A stretch of DNA of 64,000 nt from an uncultured Ignavibacteriota bacterium. GTDB lineage: Bacteria > Bacteroidota > Ignavibacteria > Palsa-1295. The notes beneath the pieces are model-generated. The model ran no database searches. It was not told the origin of the DNA and worked only from the letters and a program-made list of their open reading frames with translations. The DNA lies in contig CAIUMP010000004.1 of NCBI GenBank assembly GCA_903900335.1, positions 1 through 64,000 on the forward strand. The letters run 5' to 3'. This document shows, piece by piece, positions 29,551-39,843 of the stretch (within the stretch, counting starts at the first letter, position 1; each line of letters begins with the position of its first letter). The translations under genes were made by a program, and so were the position numbers.

Positions 29551-30669
29551 ATGGGCCTGTTTTCGAAGTCATCTTCCTCTGTTTCGCAGTCCGACGTACT
29601 GGACGCGCTACGCACCGTCATCGACCCCGATATTCACCGCGATGTTGTCAGCCTTGGCATGATCAAGGATGTGATGATCGATGGGAAGACCGTGCATTTT
29701 ACATTCGAACTTACGACGCCGTCGTGTCCGATCAAGGGCGAGTTGGAGCGGCAGGCTACGCAGGCTGTCGAGGCGGTTGCCGGTGCGGGGAATGTGCATG
29801 TGAAGATGACCGCCCGTGTGCCGCAAGGTCCGCAGAATTCGTCCGGTGAGATTTTGCGCGGGGTGAAGAATACGATTGCGGTGGCCTCTGGTAAGGGCGG
29901 CGTGGGTAAGTCAACGGTGGCAGCGAATCTTGCGGTGCAGCTTGCCCGTGATGGCGCGAAAGTCGGGCTGCTGGACGCGGATATTTATGGTCCGAGCATT
30001 CCGCTGATGTTCGGACTGCAGAACGCCAAGCCCGCTGCCAAGCAAGTCACCGAGACGAAGGTGATGATGGTGCCGCTCGAAGCCGAGGGCATTAAGATCA
30101 TGTCGATCGGCTTTCTGGTCGATCCCGATACGGCGGTGGTCTGGCGTGGCCCGATGGCTTCCGGCGCGCTGAAGCAGTTCATCACCGATGTCGATTGGGG
30201 TGAGCTGGATTATCTGATTTTCGATCTTCCGCCCGGGACTGGTGATATTCAGCTTACGCTCGTGCAGTCGATTTCCCTGACCGGCGCGCTGATCGTTACG
30301 ACGCCGCAGGACATCGCGCTGGCGGATGCAACCAAGGGTATCCGGATGTTCGAGAAGGTGCATGTGCCGGTGCTCGGCATTGTTGAGAACATGAGCTATT
30401 TCATCTGCGGACATTGCGGCGAGCGCGAGGAAATATTTGCGCACGGCGGTGGACGTACTGCCGCAGCCAGTTTTGGTGTCCCCTTCTTAGGGGAGCTTCC
30501 GATCAACACCGCCATTCGCATTGGTTCGGATACGGGACACCCGATTGTGGCAACGGCACCGGATTCTCCGTCGGGCAAGGCCTTCTCGGAGATTGCTTCC
30601 GCGATGGCACGTCAGGTTTCGATTCTGTCATTCGCGCCGGATAATCAGATGGTGCAGATCGATATTTAG
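29551..30669 (+). CDS. mrp: Mrp/NBP35-family Fe-S cluster carrier ATPase with N-terminal MIP18/DUF59 domain
   Basis: VLDALRTVIDPDIHRDVVSLGMI; VASGKGGVGKSTVAANLAVQLARDGAKVGLLDADIYGPSIP; VENMSYFICGHCGEREEIF. Start at 29551 chosen; ORF track starts at 29422. Confidence 0.95.
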   Translation: MGLFSKSSSSVSQSDVLDALRTVIDPDIHRDVVSLGMIKDVMIDGKTVHFTFELTTPSCPIKGELERQATQAVEAVAGAGNVHVKMTARVPQGPQNSSGEILRGVKNTIAVASGKGGVGKSTVAANLAVQLARDGAKVGLLDADIYGPSIPLMFGLQNAKPAAKQVTETKVMMVPLEAEGIKIMSIGFLVDPDTAVVWRGPMASGALKQFITDVDWGELDYLIFDLPPGTGDIQLTLVQSISLTGALIVTTPQDIALADATKGIRMFEKVHVPVLGIVENMSYFICGHCGEREEIFAHGGGRTAAASFGVPFLGELPINTAIRIGSDTGHPIVATAPDSPSGKAFSEIASAMARQVSILSFAPDNQMVQIDI

Positions 30670-30682
30670 TATTTTTGTTAGC

Positions 30683-30766
30683 TGTCATTCCCGCGAAAAC
30701 GGGAATCCAGACCCCGATGGTCTAGCACTAATTGGAACCTGGATTCCCGCATCCGCGGGAATGACA
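30683..30766. repeat. 84-bp MITE/REP-like inverted repeat with ~28-bp arms
   Basis: TGTCATTCCCGCGAAAACGGGAATCCAG ... CTGGATTCCCGCATCCGCGGGAATGACA. Confidence 0.85.
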
Positions 30767-30813
30767 AGATGAGGAATTTTGTCGCGTTCTTAGTTAAGTA
30801 GTCGGCTGAAGTC

Positions 30814-31140
30814 TTGGCAATCATCGCAGAAATATCGCGCAACGGGCAGAGCGCAGTTATCGAGGACATTGAGGTGCGCGTCCGTCGTGCGCTGGATCAT
30901 GTTCGGCCCTATCTGCATGTCGATGGCGGCAGCGTGGAACTTGTCCGGATCGACATGGAGTCGCACGTCGTGGAGGTCTGTCTTGTTGGTGCATGTAGGA
31001 CGTGTTCGATGGCTTCGATGACCTTACGTGCGGGTATAGAGCGAGCTATTTTGCATGATGCTCCGGAGATTCGCCGGGTCGAGGCCGTCTCCAGGCCGGA
31101 GATCGAGCAGCTTTATGAGCTTAAGTATCGGCACCACTAA
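30814..31140 (+). CDS. NifU-like (C-terminal domain) Fe-S scaffold protein
   Basis: VRRALDHVRPYLHVDGGSVELVRID...VVEVCLVGACRTCSMASMTLRAGIERAIL (CxxC). Confidence 0.92.
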   Translation: MAIIAEISRNGQSAVIEDIEVRVRRALDHVRPYLHVDGGSVELVRIDMESHVVEVCLVGACRTCSMASMTLRAGIERAILHDAPEIRRVEAVSRPEIEQLYELKYRHH

Positions 31141-31256
31141 AGCGGTAATTTGAGCTTTTTTGCCAGTTGGTGTGTTATATTTGTGCTTCGAATCTTCAAC
31201 TCTGTTCTCGTAGAAGAATCGTCAGTCTTTCAATTCGTTAGAACCCAGGTTCAAAC

Positions 31257-31607
31257 ATGATCGTCGATCTCGCAACGCAGTTATGGCCCCGCACTTCTAC
31301 CCGCTTCGATACGGGCAGAATGTCAACCGTTGAAACCCTTCCCGAAATAGACTTCTTCGGCGAGACCGATACACTGCTCGGAGTTCTCTCTCGCGTGGTG
31401 CTCTATAACGACCATCATCATTCTTTTGATGAGGTGATTCATCAGGTAAGCAAAGCCACCGGCTGCTCACGCGATGAGGCCGAGGGAATTGCGTGGGAAG
31501 TTCACACACGCGGACACGCACTCGTGTTTGAAGGGGAGCTGATCGATTGCCTCAGCGTGAGTTCGGTGCTGGAAGAGATCGCACTGAATACACAGGTGAT
31601 GACCTGA
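31257..31607 (+). CDS. clpS: ClpS-family ATP-dependent Clp protease adaptor
   Basis: SRVVLYNDHHHSFDEVIHQVSKATGCSRDEAEGIAWEVHTRGHALVFEGELIDC. Confidence 0.88.
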   Translation: MIVDLATQLWPRTSTRFDTGRMSTVETLPEIDFFGETDTLLGVLSRVVLYNDHHHSFDEVIHQVSKATGCSRDEAEGIAWEVHTRGHALVFEGELIDCLSVSSVLEEIALNTQVMT

Positions 31608-31614
31608 GTCAGCC

Positions 31615-32421
31615 TCAGACCGATCCCGAAAGAGAATACGAGTAGGATTCTGTCTCGAATCCAAGCGAGCGATAGACCCGAATGGAGGAATTGTCCTTGT
31701 CGGTCACAATCACCTGCGTGTGATTTGGAAATTCTTCCAGACCAACAAGCGCCGATTCATAGATGAGCGTCGAAGCAATTCCCTTCCTTTGATGAGCAGG
31801 GATGACTGCGATTTCCTGATAGCGAAGAAGCCCATCGCCTTCGAATATTCCCAGGCTGCCTACAAGTTCTCCGGCGAGGAATGCGCCGTACCAATGTCCG
31901 CCACCTTTCGCGACCATTTCTTTGTACTGCTTATTCCTGCGCGATGCAAAGATGTGATAGTTGGGATTGTTGGCTTCGGCACCAAAACACGCGACGTCGA
32001 GCGCGAGCACTGCATCCCAATCTGAGTCCGAATCGTCGAGTTGCAGCACTTCGATCTCAGAGTTGTAGAAATTCGGTTGTTCCAATTCTCGTAGGGTGAG
32101 GACATCCATTGATCGGAACTTCCATCCGTCGGCTTCATACGCTTGAAGAGTGGAGGGATCGAGAGCAGGGCCATCCCAGAGCAACATTCGATGAGGCGTC
32201 AATTGATGGGGACCAATACACGTTGCATGAATCTCTCGCCAGTGTGCAACTCCCTCCGCTTGTGGTGGTCCATGCAGCACGAGCACATGCCCCCAGCGCC
32301 AGGCTGGGTTCGATGGTGTGGTGATAACATGAGCATCACCGATGTCCTCAACTCTGCTGAATTCTTCCCAGAAGATGAACTCTGATTGAAGGAAAAGTCC
32401 GGAAGGTCGCCATTCATTCAT
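31615..32421 (-). CDS. GNAT-family N-acetyltransferase
   Basis: GELVGSLGIFEGDGLLRYQEIAVIPAHQRKGIASTLIYESALVG...DNSSIRVYRSLGFE. Confidence 0.85.
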   Translation of the reverse strand: MNEWRPSGLFLQSEFIFWEEFSRVEDIGDAHVITTPSNPAWRWGHVLVLHGPPQAEGVAHWREIHATCIGPHQLTPHRMLLWDGPALDPSTLQAYEADGWKFRSMDVLTLRELEQPNFYNSEIEVLQLDDSDSDWDAVLALDVACFGAEANNPNYHIFASRRNKQYKEMVAKGGGHWYGAFLAGELVGSLGIFEGDGLLRYQEIAVIPAHQRKGIASTLIYESALVGLEEFPNHTQVIVTDKDNSSIRVYRSLGFETESYSYSLSGSV

Positions 32422-32531
32422 GGGGCGATAAACGCGGAGATATTAAAGAATGGTGCTAATCTGAATTGGGAATGCGCAACCAAGAGAGCTATGATTGAAC
32501 ATTATGACCTCTTTGGTGTTCTTAGCACCCT

Positions 32532-35099
32532 ATGACTTCCAAAGAAATCCGCCAGAGCTTTATCGAGTTTTTCCGTGCGCGCGGCCATGAGATCGTGCCA
32601 AGCGCGCCAGTAATTCCCCATGGTGATAAGACGTTGCTCTTCACGAATGCCGGAATGAACCAGTTCAAGGATGTTTTCCTCGGTGAAGGCTCGCGCGCCT
32701 ATACTCGTGCCGCCGACACGCAGAAGGTCATCCGCGTTTCCGGCAAGCACAATGATCTCGAAGAGGTGGGGCATGACACCTACCATCACACCTTCTTCGA
32801 GATGCTGGGAAATTGGTCTTTCGGCGATTACTACAAGAAGGAAGCCATCGGCTGGGCGTGGGAGCTTCTGACCAAAGTGTGGGGGCTCGATAAATCCCGC
32901 CTCTATGCAACCTTCTACGACACCGACGAAGAGACCGCCGAGTTGTGGCGAACAGTCACGGACATAGACCATTCCCACATCCTCCGCTTCGGCGCGAAGG
33001 ATAACTTTTGGGAGATGGGCGAGACAGGCCCGTGCGGTCCTTGTTCGGAGATTCACTACGACCACACGCCAGACAAGAGCGGCGGCGCACTGGTGAACGC
33101 TGGTGTGCCTGAAGTCATCGAGATCTGGAATCTCGTCTTCATCCAGTACAATCGCGGTGCCGATGGCACGCTCACGGATTTGCCGATGAAGCATGTCGAT
33201 ACCGGGATGGGCTTCGAACGCGCGTGCGCCGTGCTGCAAGGTAAGCCTTCGAACTATGATACGGACGTATTCTCTCCCTATATCAACAGGGTTGCACAGC
33301 TTTCGAACAAGCGTTACGGAGAGTCCGACCGCGATGATATTGCTATGCGTGTTATCGCCGATCACGTTCGAACATTAACAGCGGCGATTGCCGATGGAGC
33401 GCTTCCAGGTAACGACGGTCGTGGCTACGTTCTGCGCCGCATTCTTCGTCGTGCTGCAAGATATGGTAGAAATCTTGGATTCAAAGAGCCTTTCTTGTTT
33501 GTGCTCTCGGGCGTTGTTGCCGAACAGATGGGTCACGTCTTCCCCGAGATGCGCGACAGACTCGACCTCGTGCAGAAAGTGATTCGCGCTGAGGAAGAGA
33601 GCTTTAATGTCACGCTCGATCGCGGACTCCAACTCTTCGAAGAGATCGCAATTCTAGCCGAAGGTTCTGAATCACCTACCATCTCGGGTGAGCACGCGTT
33701 CAAACTGTACGACACCTTTGGCTTCCCGATCGACCTCACGCAGGTTCTCGCACGCGAGCGTGGCCTTTCCGTCGAAATGGATCGCTTCGAAGCGCTTCTC
33801 CAAGAACAAAAGGATCGCTCGCTGCGCGTTCATGCTTCGAAAAAGCAAGTGATTACAGCGACAACGGAGCTATCTGATGTTGAGTCGTTATTCACCGGAT
33901 ACGAAGCATTCGAGGATACAGGGCGCACACTTGTCGTTGAAGGCAATACCGTTATTTTGAATCGCACGCCATTCTATGCTGAGTCCGGCGGACAAGTTTC
34001 AGACACGGGCGTTCTCATCATTGATGGCAACCCGCATCGTGTGAAGGATGTCCGCAAAGCCGGATCAGCAATTGCACATATTCTTGAAGAGGAGACCATC
34101 GTCGCTGGCGAAGGCGCAGTCACTCATGCCTCCATCGACAGGCCGCGCCGCATCGACATCATGCGCAATCACTCAGCGACGCATCTCATGCACTCCGCGC
34201 TTCGCAAAGTGCTGGGCGAGCATGTGCATCAGTCCGGTTCGCTTGTGACGGAGAATCACCTGCGCTTCGATTTCAGTCACTATCAAAAAGTGACGAACGA
34301 GGAGCTTCGCGAGATCGAAGCAATGGTCAACGAGAAGATTCGCGAGTCCATCCGGCTCATCCACCATCGCAACATCCCCTTCGATGAAGCGACCAAGATG
34401 GGCGCGCTCATGTTTTTCGGTGATAAGTATGGTGCGAAAGTGAACGTGGTTGATTTCGGCCCGTTCTCCCGCGAGTTCTGCGGTGGTACGCACATTGCAA
34501 ACACGGCGGAGATCGGGCTCTTCAAGTTCGTGAGCGAAGGCAGTATTGCGAGCGGCGTGCGGCGCGTGGAAGCGGTGACGGGCCGTGGTGTTGAGGGCTG
34601 GTTGCTTGAACAGGAAACGAAACACTCCGAACTCAGCCGTGAGTACGAAACGCTACAAACGGAAAAGCAACGATTAGAGAAAGAACTTACCAAACTCCGC
34701 CTCGAAGGCCGCCGTGAGGAAATGAAACGTCTCGTTGCTGCGTCGAAACCAATCGCGGGTACCAACGTCAACCTTATTACTGCTGAGATCGCCGTTCGGG
34801 ATGCCGACGAACTTAAATCGCTCGGCGAAATGATGCTCTCTGAGCTTAAGTCCGCCACTGTCGCCGTACTTGGCGCGAAGCTTGCAGATGATAAGGTGTC
34901 ACTGATGGCAATGGTGACCGATGATCTTATCAAAGAGAAGAAGATCCAGGCCGGTAAGCTTGTTGGTCGCGTTGCAGAGATCGTTGGTGGCAAAGGCGGC
35001 GGCAGGCCTCAGATCGCACAGGCCGGTGGGAAGTTACCCGAGCGGCTTGGCGAAGCACTAACAAGTGTTGAAGCCATCGTCAAAGAGGGTTTGGCCTAA
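32532..35099 (+). CDS. alaS: Alanine--tRNA ligase
   Basis: IRQSFIEFFRARGHEIVPSAPVIPHGDKTLLFTNAGMNQFKDVFLG, FGAKDNFWEMGETGPCGPCSEIHYD, DTGMGFERACAVLQGKPSNYDTDVF, NHSATHLMHSALR, FCGGTH. Confidence 0.99.
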   Translation: MTSKEIRQSFIEFFRARGHEIVPSAPVIPHGDKTLLFTNAGMNQFKDVFLGEGSRAYTRAADTQKVIRVSGKHNDLEEVGHDTYHHTFFEMLGNWSFGDYYKKEAIGWAWELLTKVWGLDKSRLYATFYDTDEETAELWRTVTDIDHSHILRFGAKDNFWEMGETGPCGPCSEIHYDHTPDKSGGALVNAGVPEVIEIWNLVFIQYNRGADGTLTDLPMKHVDTGMGFERACAVLQGKPSNYDTDVFSPYINRVAQLSNKRYGESDRDDIAMRVIADHVRTLTAAIADGALPGNDGRGYVLRRILRRAARYGRNLGFKEPFLFVLSGVVAEQMGHVFPEMRDRLDLVQKVIRAEEESFNVTLDRGLQLFEEIAILAEGSESPTISGEHAFKLYDTFGFPIDLTQVLARERGLSVEMDRFEALLQEQKDRSLRVHASKKQVITATTELSDVESLFTGYEAFEDTGRTLVVEGNTVILNRTPFYAESGGQVSDTGVLIIDGNPHRVKDVRKAGSAIAHILEEETIVAGEGAVTHASIDRPRRIDIMRNHSATHLMHSALRKVLGEHVHQSGSLVTENHLRFDFSHYQKVTNEELREIEAMVNEKIRESIRLIHHRNIPFDEATKMGALMFFGDKYGAKVNVVDFGPFSREFCGGTHIANTAEIGLFKFVSEGSIASGVRRVEAVTGRGVEGWLLEQETKHSELSREYETLQTEKQRLEKELTKLRLEGRREEMKRLVAASKPIAGTNVNLITAEIAVRDADELKSLGEMMLSELKSATVAVLGAKLADDKVSLMAMVTDDLIKEKKIQAGKLVGRVAEIVGGKGGGRPQIAQAGGKLPERLGEALTSVEAIVKEGLA

Positions 35100-35143
35100 T
35101 CGAATAACCCGCGGTCGTCGCAAGCGATGTGGAATGCTGATAA

Positions 35144-37024
35144 TTGTTTAGCGTGCTTAAGTATCTGAAAAATCTTTCCTTTGGTGATTGGTGCCAGGCG
35201 GTATCACCGTTTGGTGTCGTCCTACTTGCGCTCATGCTGCATACGGGCGCGCAGGGTGTCGTGCGAGGGCCGATGTCGCTCAAGAAGACGCTTGCAAGCG
35301 AGCCGTATGTGGATACTTCCGCGTACCCGATGCACCCGTCTTTCAAGGGGTGGAGCGGCGACACCTCGCGCGCACTCAACGCACTTCGCGCCGAGCTGAA
35401 CGAGATCTTTTCCGAGCGCGAATTTCGCAATGTTATTGCCAGTGCGAAAATCGTCTTCTTCGATACGAACAATTTCGTGCATGATGTTTATTCGCACAAC
35501 GCGAACGAAGCCATCATGCCGGCATCTGTTGAGAAGCTCTTCACATCCTCCTCAACGATCTGGGCTCTCGGTTCGAAGTATGCTTTCACGACAAAGATCG
35601 ACCTAGCGCCGGGTGCGTCCATCCAAGGCACGAAGGTGATCGGCAATGTCTATCTGCGACCCAGTGGCGATCCAACACTTCGCTCCTCCGATCTGGATCT
35701 TCTGACAGAGCAACTCCGCGCCAAAGGTATAACCGCTATCCAAGGCGATATCATCAGTGATCTTGATGGCGAAAGCAGCCTCAGCAGCGAGGCGAAGGCA
35801 TTCATTGCCGAACACGACGCACCGACACACGTGACGGTTCGCGATTCGATAGTTGGCGAAAATGGACTGATGGTCAGCGCCGATACTGCCGCCAACTCGG
35901 ACTCCAGCGCCGATGAAGAAGATGAGGATACACAGGCCGGTGCTCTTTCCATGTTCCCAAACTTTGCACTCGATAGAAACATCGTTACCGTTACGGTTAG
36001 TGCAGGTGTGACGAAAGGCTCACCTCTTAGCGTGAGAGTCTATCCTCCAATTTCGACGGTGGTCATTTCAAATCATGGATCATCCAGTGCACCTGCAGCC
36101 GTACGAGTCAAGAAGATTGGGCGCGGTCGTCACAAGCGAACAGTACGAACCGTTGTGCGCGGCACGATGACGCTCCATGTGAGTTCGACGGGCGAGCCGA
36201 TGGATCCGCAGCAGACCGTTTATATATCAGGTCAGCTTCCAGCGCGCCAGCAGCGTACCTACCGCTTCCCGTTGCGCAACGTACCGCTCGCAATGGCAGC
36301 AGTAATGAGGTGGCGGTTGCAGCAAGGTGGCATCGCTGTCTCAGGAAGACCCCGTGTGGAGCGGGCGTCCACGCCCGCTGTAGAACAGCCGTCCTCGGCT
36401 CTTCAAACCCTCGCATTAAAGCAGACAAGCCTGCTCGATCTTCTCGAACAAATGAATAAGCGGAGCGATAACTACCTCGCCGAGTGCATGTTCCACAAGC
36501 TCTCCTCGATCGTGCAAGTGGCCGCAACTGCGCCCGAGGAACGCGCACGCAAACTCATGCGCTCGTGGCTTCAGGTTTGTAACGTCGATGGCAACTCCTG
36601 CACATTCATTGATGGCTCCGGTTTATCGCATATGAATCGTACTTCTGCGCAATCCGTCGTAGATTTACTGACCGCAATTCGCCAGCAAGGAATGTTCGAA
36701 TTGTTCTCACACACGCTTTCCGTTGCTGGTTATGATGGTACGCTTCGACATAGAATGATTGGAACACCTGCCCAGTACAACGCTCATGGCAAGACAGGCA
36801 CTCTCAATGGCGTCACCGCACTTGCTGGTTACGTCCTCACGGCAGATGGACAGCTTGCAGCATATTTTATCACGATGCAGAAATTTCGCGGCGGTGCGGC
36901 CATTTACAAGCGCGATCAAAATGAGATCGTGGAGGCACTTGCAAGCTTTAAGTATGATGATTATGTGAAACCGATTCCGGTACCGGAACCGGGAGCTATC
37001 GGTAAAGTCGGGCGTTCAAAGTAA
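35144..37024 (+). CDS. dacB: D-alanyl-D-alanine carboxypeptidase/endopeptidase (PBP4/DacB family)
   Basis: IMPASVEKLFTSSSTIWALG (SxxK), GNVYLRPSGDPTL, NKRSDNYLAECMF (SxN), AHGKTGTLNGVTALAGYV (KTG). Confidence 0.93.
   Translation: MFSVLKYLKNLSFGDWCQAVSPFGVVLLALMLHTGAQGVVRGPMSLKKTLASEPYVDTSAYPMHPSFKGWSGDTSRALNALRAELNEIFSEREFRNVIASAKIVFFDTNNFVHDVYSHNANEAIMPASVEKLFTSSSTIWALGSKYAFTTKIDLAPGASIQGTKVIGNVYLRPSGDPTLRSSDLDLLTEQLRAKGITAIQGDIISDLDGESSLSSEAKAFIAEHDAPTHVTVRDSIVGENGLMVSADTAANSDSSADEEDEDTQAGALSMFPNFALDRNIVTVTVSAGVTKGSPLSVRVYPPISTVVISNHGSSSAPAAVRVKKIGRGRHKRTVRTVVRGTMTLHVSSTGEPMDPQQTVYISGQLPARQQRTYRFPLRNVPLAMAAVMRWRLQQGGIAVSGRPRVERASTPAVEQPSSALQTLALKQTSLLDLLEQMNKRSDNYLAECMFHKLSSIVQVAATAPEERARKLMRSWLQVCNVDGNSCTFIDGSGLSHMNRTSAQSVVDLLTAIRQQGMFELFSHTLSVAGYDGTLRHRMIGTPAQYNAHGKTGTLNGVTALAGYVLTADGQLAAYFITMQKFRGGAAIYKRDQNEIVEALASFKYDDYVKPIPVPEPGAIGKVGRSK
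36360..36400. repeat. REP-like palindromes inside the dacB coding sequence
   Basis: AGCGGGCGT-cc-ACGCCCGCT followed by AGCCG-tcct-CGGCT. Confidence 0.65.
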
Positions 37025-37038
37025 CCGCCTAATCCGAT

Positions 37039-37734
37039 TCACTTAACAGCACTTTTTGCTTTCGCCCGTCCCACCATCGCATTCAACGAATCCGCCAAAT
37101 CCGCACCAGCATCATAAACAGCGCACTGAAGCGCGCTGAGTTGCTCATCCTCTGTTAGTTTGTGATACCGATCCTTCGTAATCGCAGGCCCCGAAGTTGA
37201 GACAGTATCCTGCACGGATCCACAATACCGCAACGGAACTTCCAGCGTTCTGTCTTCATCGAACACCACGTTGCCCGATGCTGTATGTGTGATCTTTAGC
37301 GTTTCCTTCACCCGCACATTCGATCCTGAATCCGTTGGGTTGAAATCACACAAAGCTATATGTGTGTCAACGAGGAATCGCGAATCATCAGGCATTTCTA
37401 CTGGCTTGATCCACAATCTGTCCTCAAGTTCGGCGGAGAGCCCGTTCGAGAAATAGACGGGCAAAGACGCGTCGTCCCCGAACGGAATTGGCCAGTGACG
37501 AAATGGCAGCGAGAGTAATGCGAAGAAGAGCTTCGCCCATATCGTTGTGGAGTCATCGTCGCTCGAAGAGTCGTCCGACCCCTGAGATGGATGATCGATG
37601 TTCGCTGTGAAGTACATCGGTGCACCCTTGAGATCGTATTGGTCGAGATGATTGGTCGTCCCACACGCGGAGACGACCATCAAACACACTCCGATCCACG
37701 ATTGCCGCAGTCGTCTCACTCCGAGAACCAGCAA
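37039..37734 (-). CDS. Putative lipoprotein, unknown function
   Basis: N-terminal LMVVSACGTT lipobox-like motif; overlaps the SBP gene upstream in the same direction. Confidence 0.65.
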   Translation of the reverse strand: MLVLGVRRLRQSWIGVCLMVVSACGTTNHLDQYDLKGAPMYFTANIDHPSQGSDDSSSDDDSTTIWAKLFFALLSLPFRHWPIPFGDDASLPVYFSNGLSAELEDRLWIKPVEMPDDSRFLVDTHIALCDFNPTDSGSNVRVKETLKITHTASGNVVFDEDRTLEVPLRYCGSVQDTVSTSGPAITKDRYHKLTEDEQLSALQCAVYDAGADLADSLNAMVGRAKAKSAVK

Positions 37735-39428
37735 TACTTCATTTCCAACTGATACATCGCGTTCGATGGAAAATCCCGAACGTTCGGCTGGAGCACATGG
37801 TAGTCCTCATCATAATACAGCACAACCATCGGTGCATCCTGAATGGCGATGTTCTCCGCCTCAGCAAAGAGTTGTAGGACTTTCGCGTGATCCGTCTCGG
37901 CAATCGCTGCGGCGAAGAGACGGTCGAACTCGGGATTGTTATAGCGCGTCGAGTTAATAGTGCTTGGACCCGATGGTGGAATATTCTTGCCGTAGAGAAG
38001 ATTCAGGAAATTCTCAGGATCAGGATAATCTGCAATCCAGCCTAAACGGAAGAACGGAGCCTTGCCATCATCAATACGAGGTGTGAGTTGCGAGAACTCG
38101 AGCATCTGCAAGTTTACCGTGATGCCGAGATTCTCCTTAATCTGGGATTGCACCGCTTCCGCAACCTCTGTGTTTCGTCCACCGCCAGCGTTGAGATACA
38201 GCGTTAACTCGGGCAGCGTCCCTCCCAACTCCTTCTTCGCCATCGCTAACTCGGCAAGCGCGCTATCTGGATTAAACGAGAATCCATGCACCCGATCCAC
38301 AGGATACCCCGGCATTGCCGGCGGCACGATCCCGTGGTTGCCCGGTCCCGCGGCTTGGTCCTTCAAGATGTACTTAATGATCTTCTCGCGGTCCACAGCG
38401 AACGCAATTGCGCGGCGCAGATGCCTATTATTCACGCCGGGATTCGTCGTATTAAATCCGTAGAACTGCACAGCCATGGCGGGCAAATGCACGATGTGGT
38501 ACTTTTTGTACTTCCCCTTTGCTTCTTTGTGCTCATCGACGACATCATGGAAAAACTCATTCGGGATGCGATATACATGGTCGAGCTTGCCCGCCATGAA
38601 TTGCTGCAACTCCACTTTGTTATCGAGGATGAACGACACTTGCAACGTATCCAGATATGGAAGCTGGTTTCCATCTGCATCATGCCGCCAGTAGGTAGGA
38701 TTGCGAACAAGCGTGCAATGCTGCGCTTGCTTGTATTCTACGAACCGGAATGCTCCCGTTCCGACAGGATGAAATACAAAATCGCGACCGTACTTCTCAA
38801 CCGCCTCATGCGGATAGATGAACGCAAACCCGACTGCGGGATAATTCAGGAATGGGGAGAATGGCTTCTCCAATGTGATGACCACCGTCGAGTCATTCGG
38901 TGCCTGCAACCCGGGCAGGCCACCGGGTGGCAATTTATTACTTGTGTAGTACGCGAGCCCACCCTTGATGTACTTGAAGTACGGCTCCGCGCCGGTGTTC
39001 GTCGTGCGATCGAGTGCGCGAGTGTAGCAATATACCACGTCAGACGAAGTGAACTTCCGTCCCTTGCCATTCGGGAAGCAGGGGTCGTCATGGAAAGTGA
39101 CATCGCTTCGCAGATGGAATGTGTAGGTGAGACCATCAGGCGAAATCTCCGGCATCGCGGAGAGCGCGGGGATGAGATGCAGTCCCGAATCGAATTCGAG
39201 CAAACGATCGTACACGTTCTCACCGATCTGAACCGAGGTTTGATCGTTCATCTGCACAGGATCGAACGAGCGCAGATCCGCGCTCTCATTCACACGGAAT
39301 GTCCCACCGAGCTTCTTCCCACCCTTGCCTTCGCGGAGCGAATGCTGGAGATCGCCGCGATGTCCGCATGAGGCAACGAAGAGAACTGCGAAAACACCAA
39401 TACCGAGAAATCCAAGTTTTGAAATCAT
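37716..39428 (-). CDS. ABC transporter substrate-binding protein, peptide/nickel family 5
   Basis: LGGTFRVNESADLRSFDPVQMNDQTSVQIGENVYDRLLEFD...LTYTFHLRSDVTFHDDP...GTGAFRFVEYKQ...RRAIAFAVDREKI. Confidence 0.93.
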   Translation of the reverse strand: MISKLGFLGIGVFAVLFVASCGHRGDLQHSLREGKGGKKLGGTFRVNESADLRSFDPVQMNDQTSVQIGENVYDRLLEFDSGLHLIPALSAMPEISPDGLTYTFHLRSDVTFHDDPCFPNGKGRKFTSSDVVYCYTRALDRTTNTGAEPYFKYIKGGLAYYTSNKLPPGGLPGLQAPNDSTVVITLEKPFSPFLNYPAVGFAFIYPHEAVEKYGRDFVFHPVGTGAFRFVEYKQAQHCTLVRNPTYWRHDADGNQLPYLDTLQVSFILDNKVELQQFMAGKLDHVYRIPNEFFHDVVDEHKEAKGKYKKYHIVHLPAMAVQFYGFNTTNPGVNNRHLRRAIAFAVDREKIIKYILKDQAAGPGNHGIVPPAMPGYPVDRVHGFSFNPDSALAELAMAKKELGGTLPELTLYLNAGGGRNTEVAEAVQSQIKENLGITVNLQMLEFSQLTPRIDDGKAPFFRLGWIADYPDPENFLNLLYGKNIPPSGPSTINSTRYNNPEFDRLFAAAIAETDHAKVLQLFAEAENIAIQDAPMVVLYYDEDYHVLQPNVRDFPSNAMYQLEMKYCWFSE

Positions 39429-39444
39429 GCCGTTCGAACGCCTG

Positions 39445-39843
39445 TCAGGATAAGATAATTGCCTCTGCTTCGATCTCCACCAGCATCGCTGGGTCGATCA
39501 ATCGCACCACTTCCACCATGCTCGTTGCTGGTCGAATGTCCCGGAAGAACTCCCCATGCACTCGCCCAATCGCTTCCCAATCGCGAGTGATGTCGATGAC
39601 GAACATTCGAGTCCGAACTACATCCGCGAGTGTACCACCAAGCGCAAGCAGCGCTTTTTCCATATTACGAATACACTGCGTGGCCTGTGCAGAAGCATCG
39701 CCAGCACCGATGACATTGCCCGAATCATCCGTTGCGGTAGTCCCAGAAACATGAATGATATTGCCGACGCGAACAGCGCGTGAGTATCCCACAATTGGCT
39801 CCCAGGTTGTTCCACTAGAGTAATGTTGTCGAGACTCGCTCAT
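39445..39843 (-). CDS. RidA-family protein
   Basis: [64 protein letters not shown]...[26 protein letters not shown]. Confidence 0.92.
   Translation of the reverse strand: MSESRQHYSSGTTWEPIVGYSRAVRVGNIIHVSGTTATDDSGNVIGAGDASAQATQCIRNMEKALLALGGTLADVVRTRMFVIDITRDWEAIGRVHGEFFRDIRPATSMVEVVRLIDPAMLVEIEAEAIILS

Noticed and set aside
32502-33365. 287-aa ORF antisense to alaS
   Set aside because: Fully antisense to highly conserved alanyl-tRNA synthetase.
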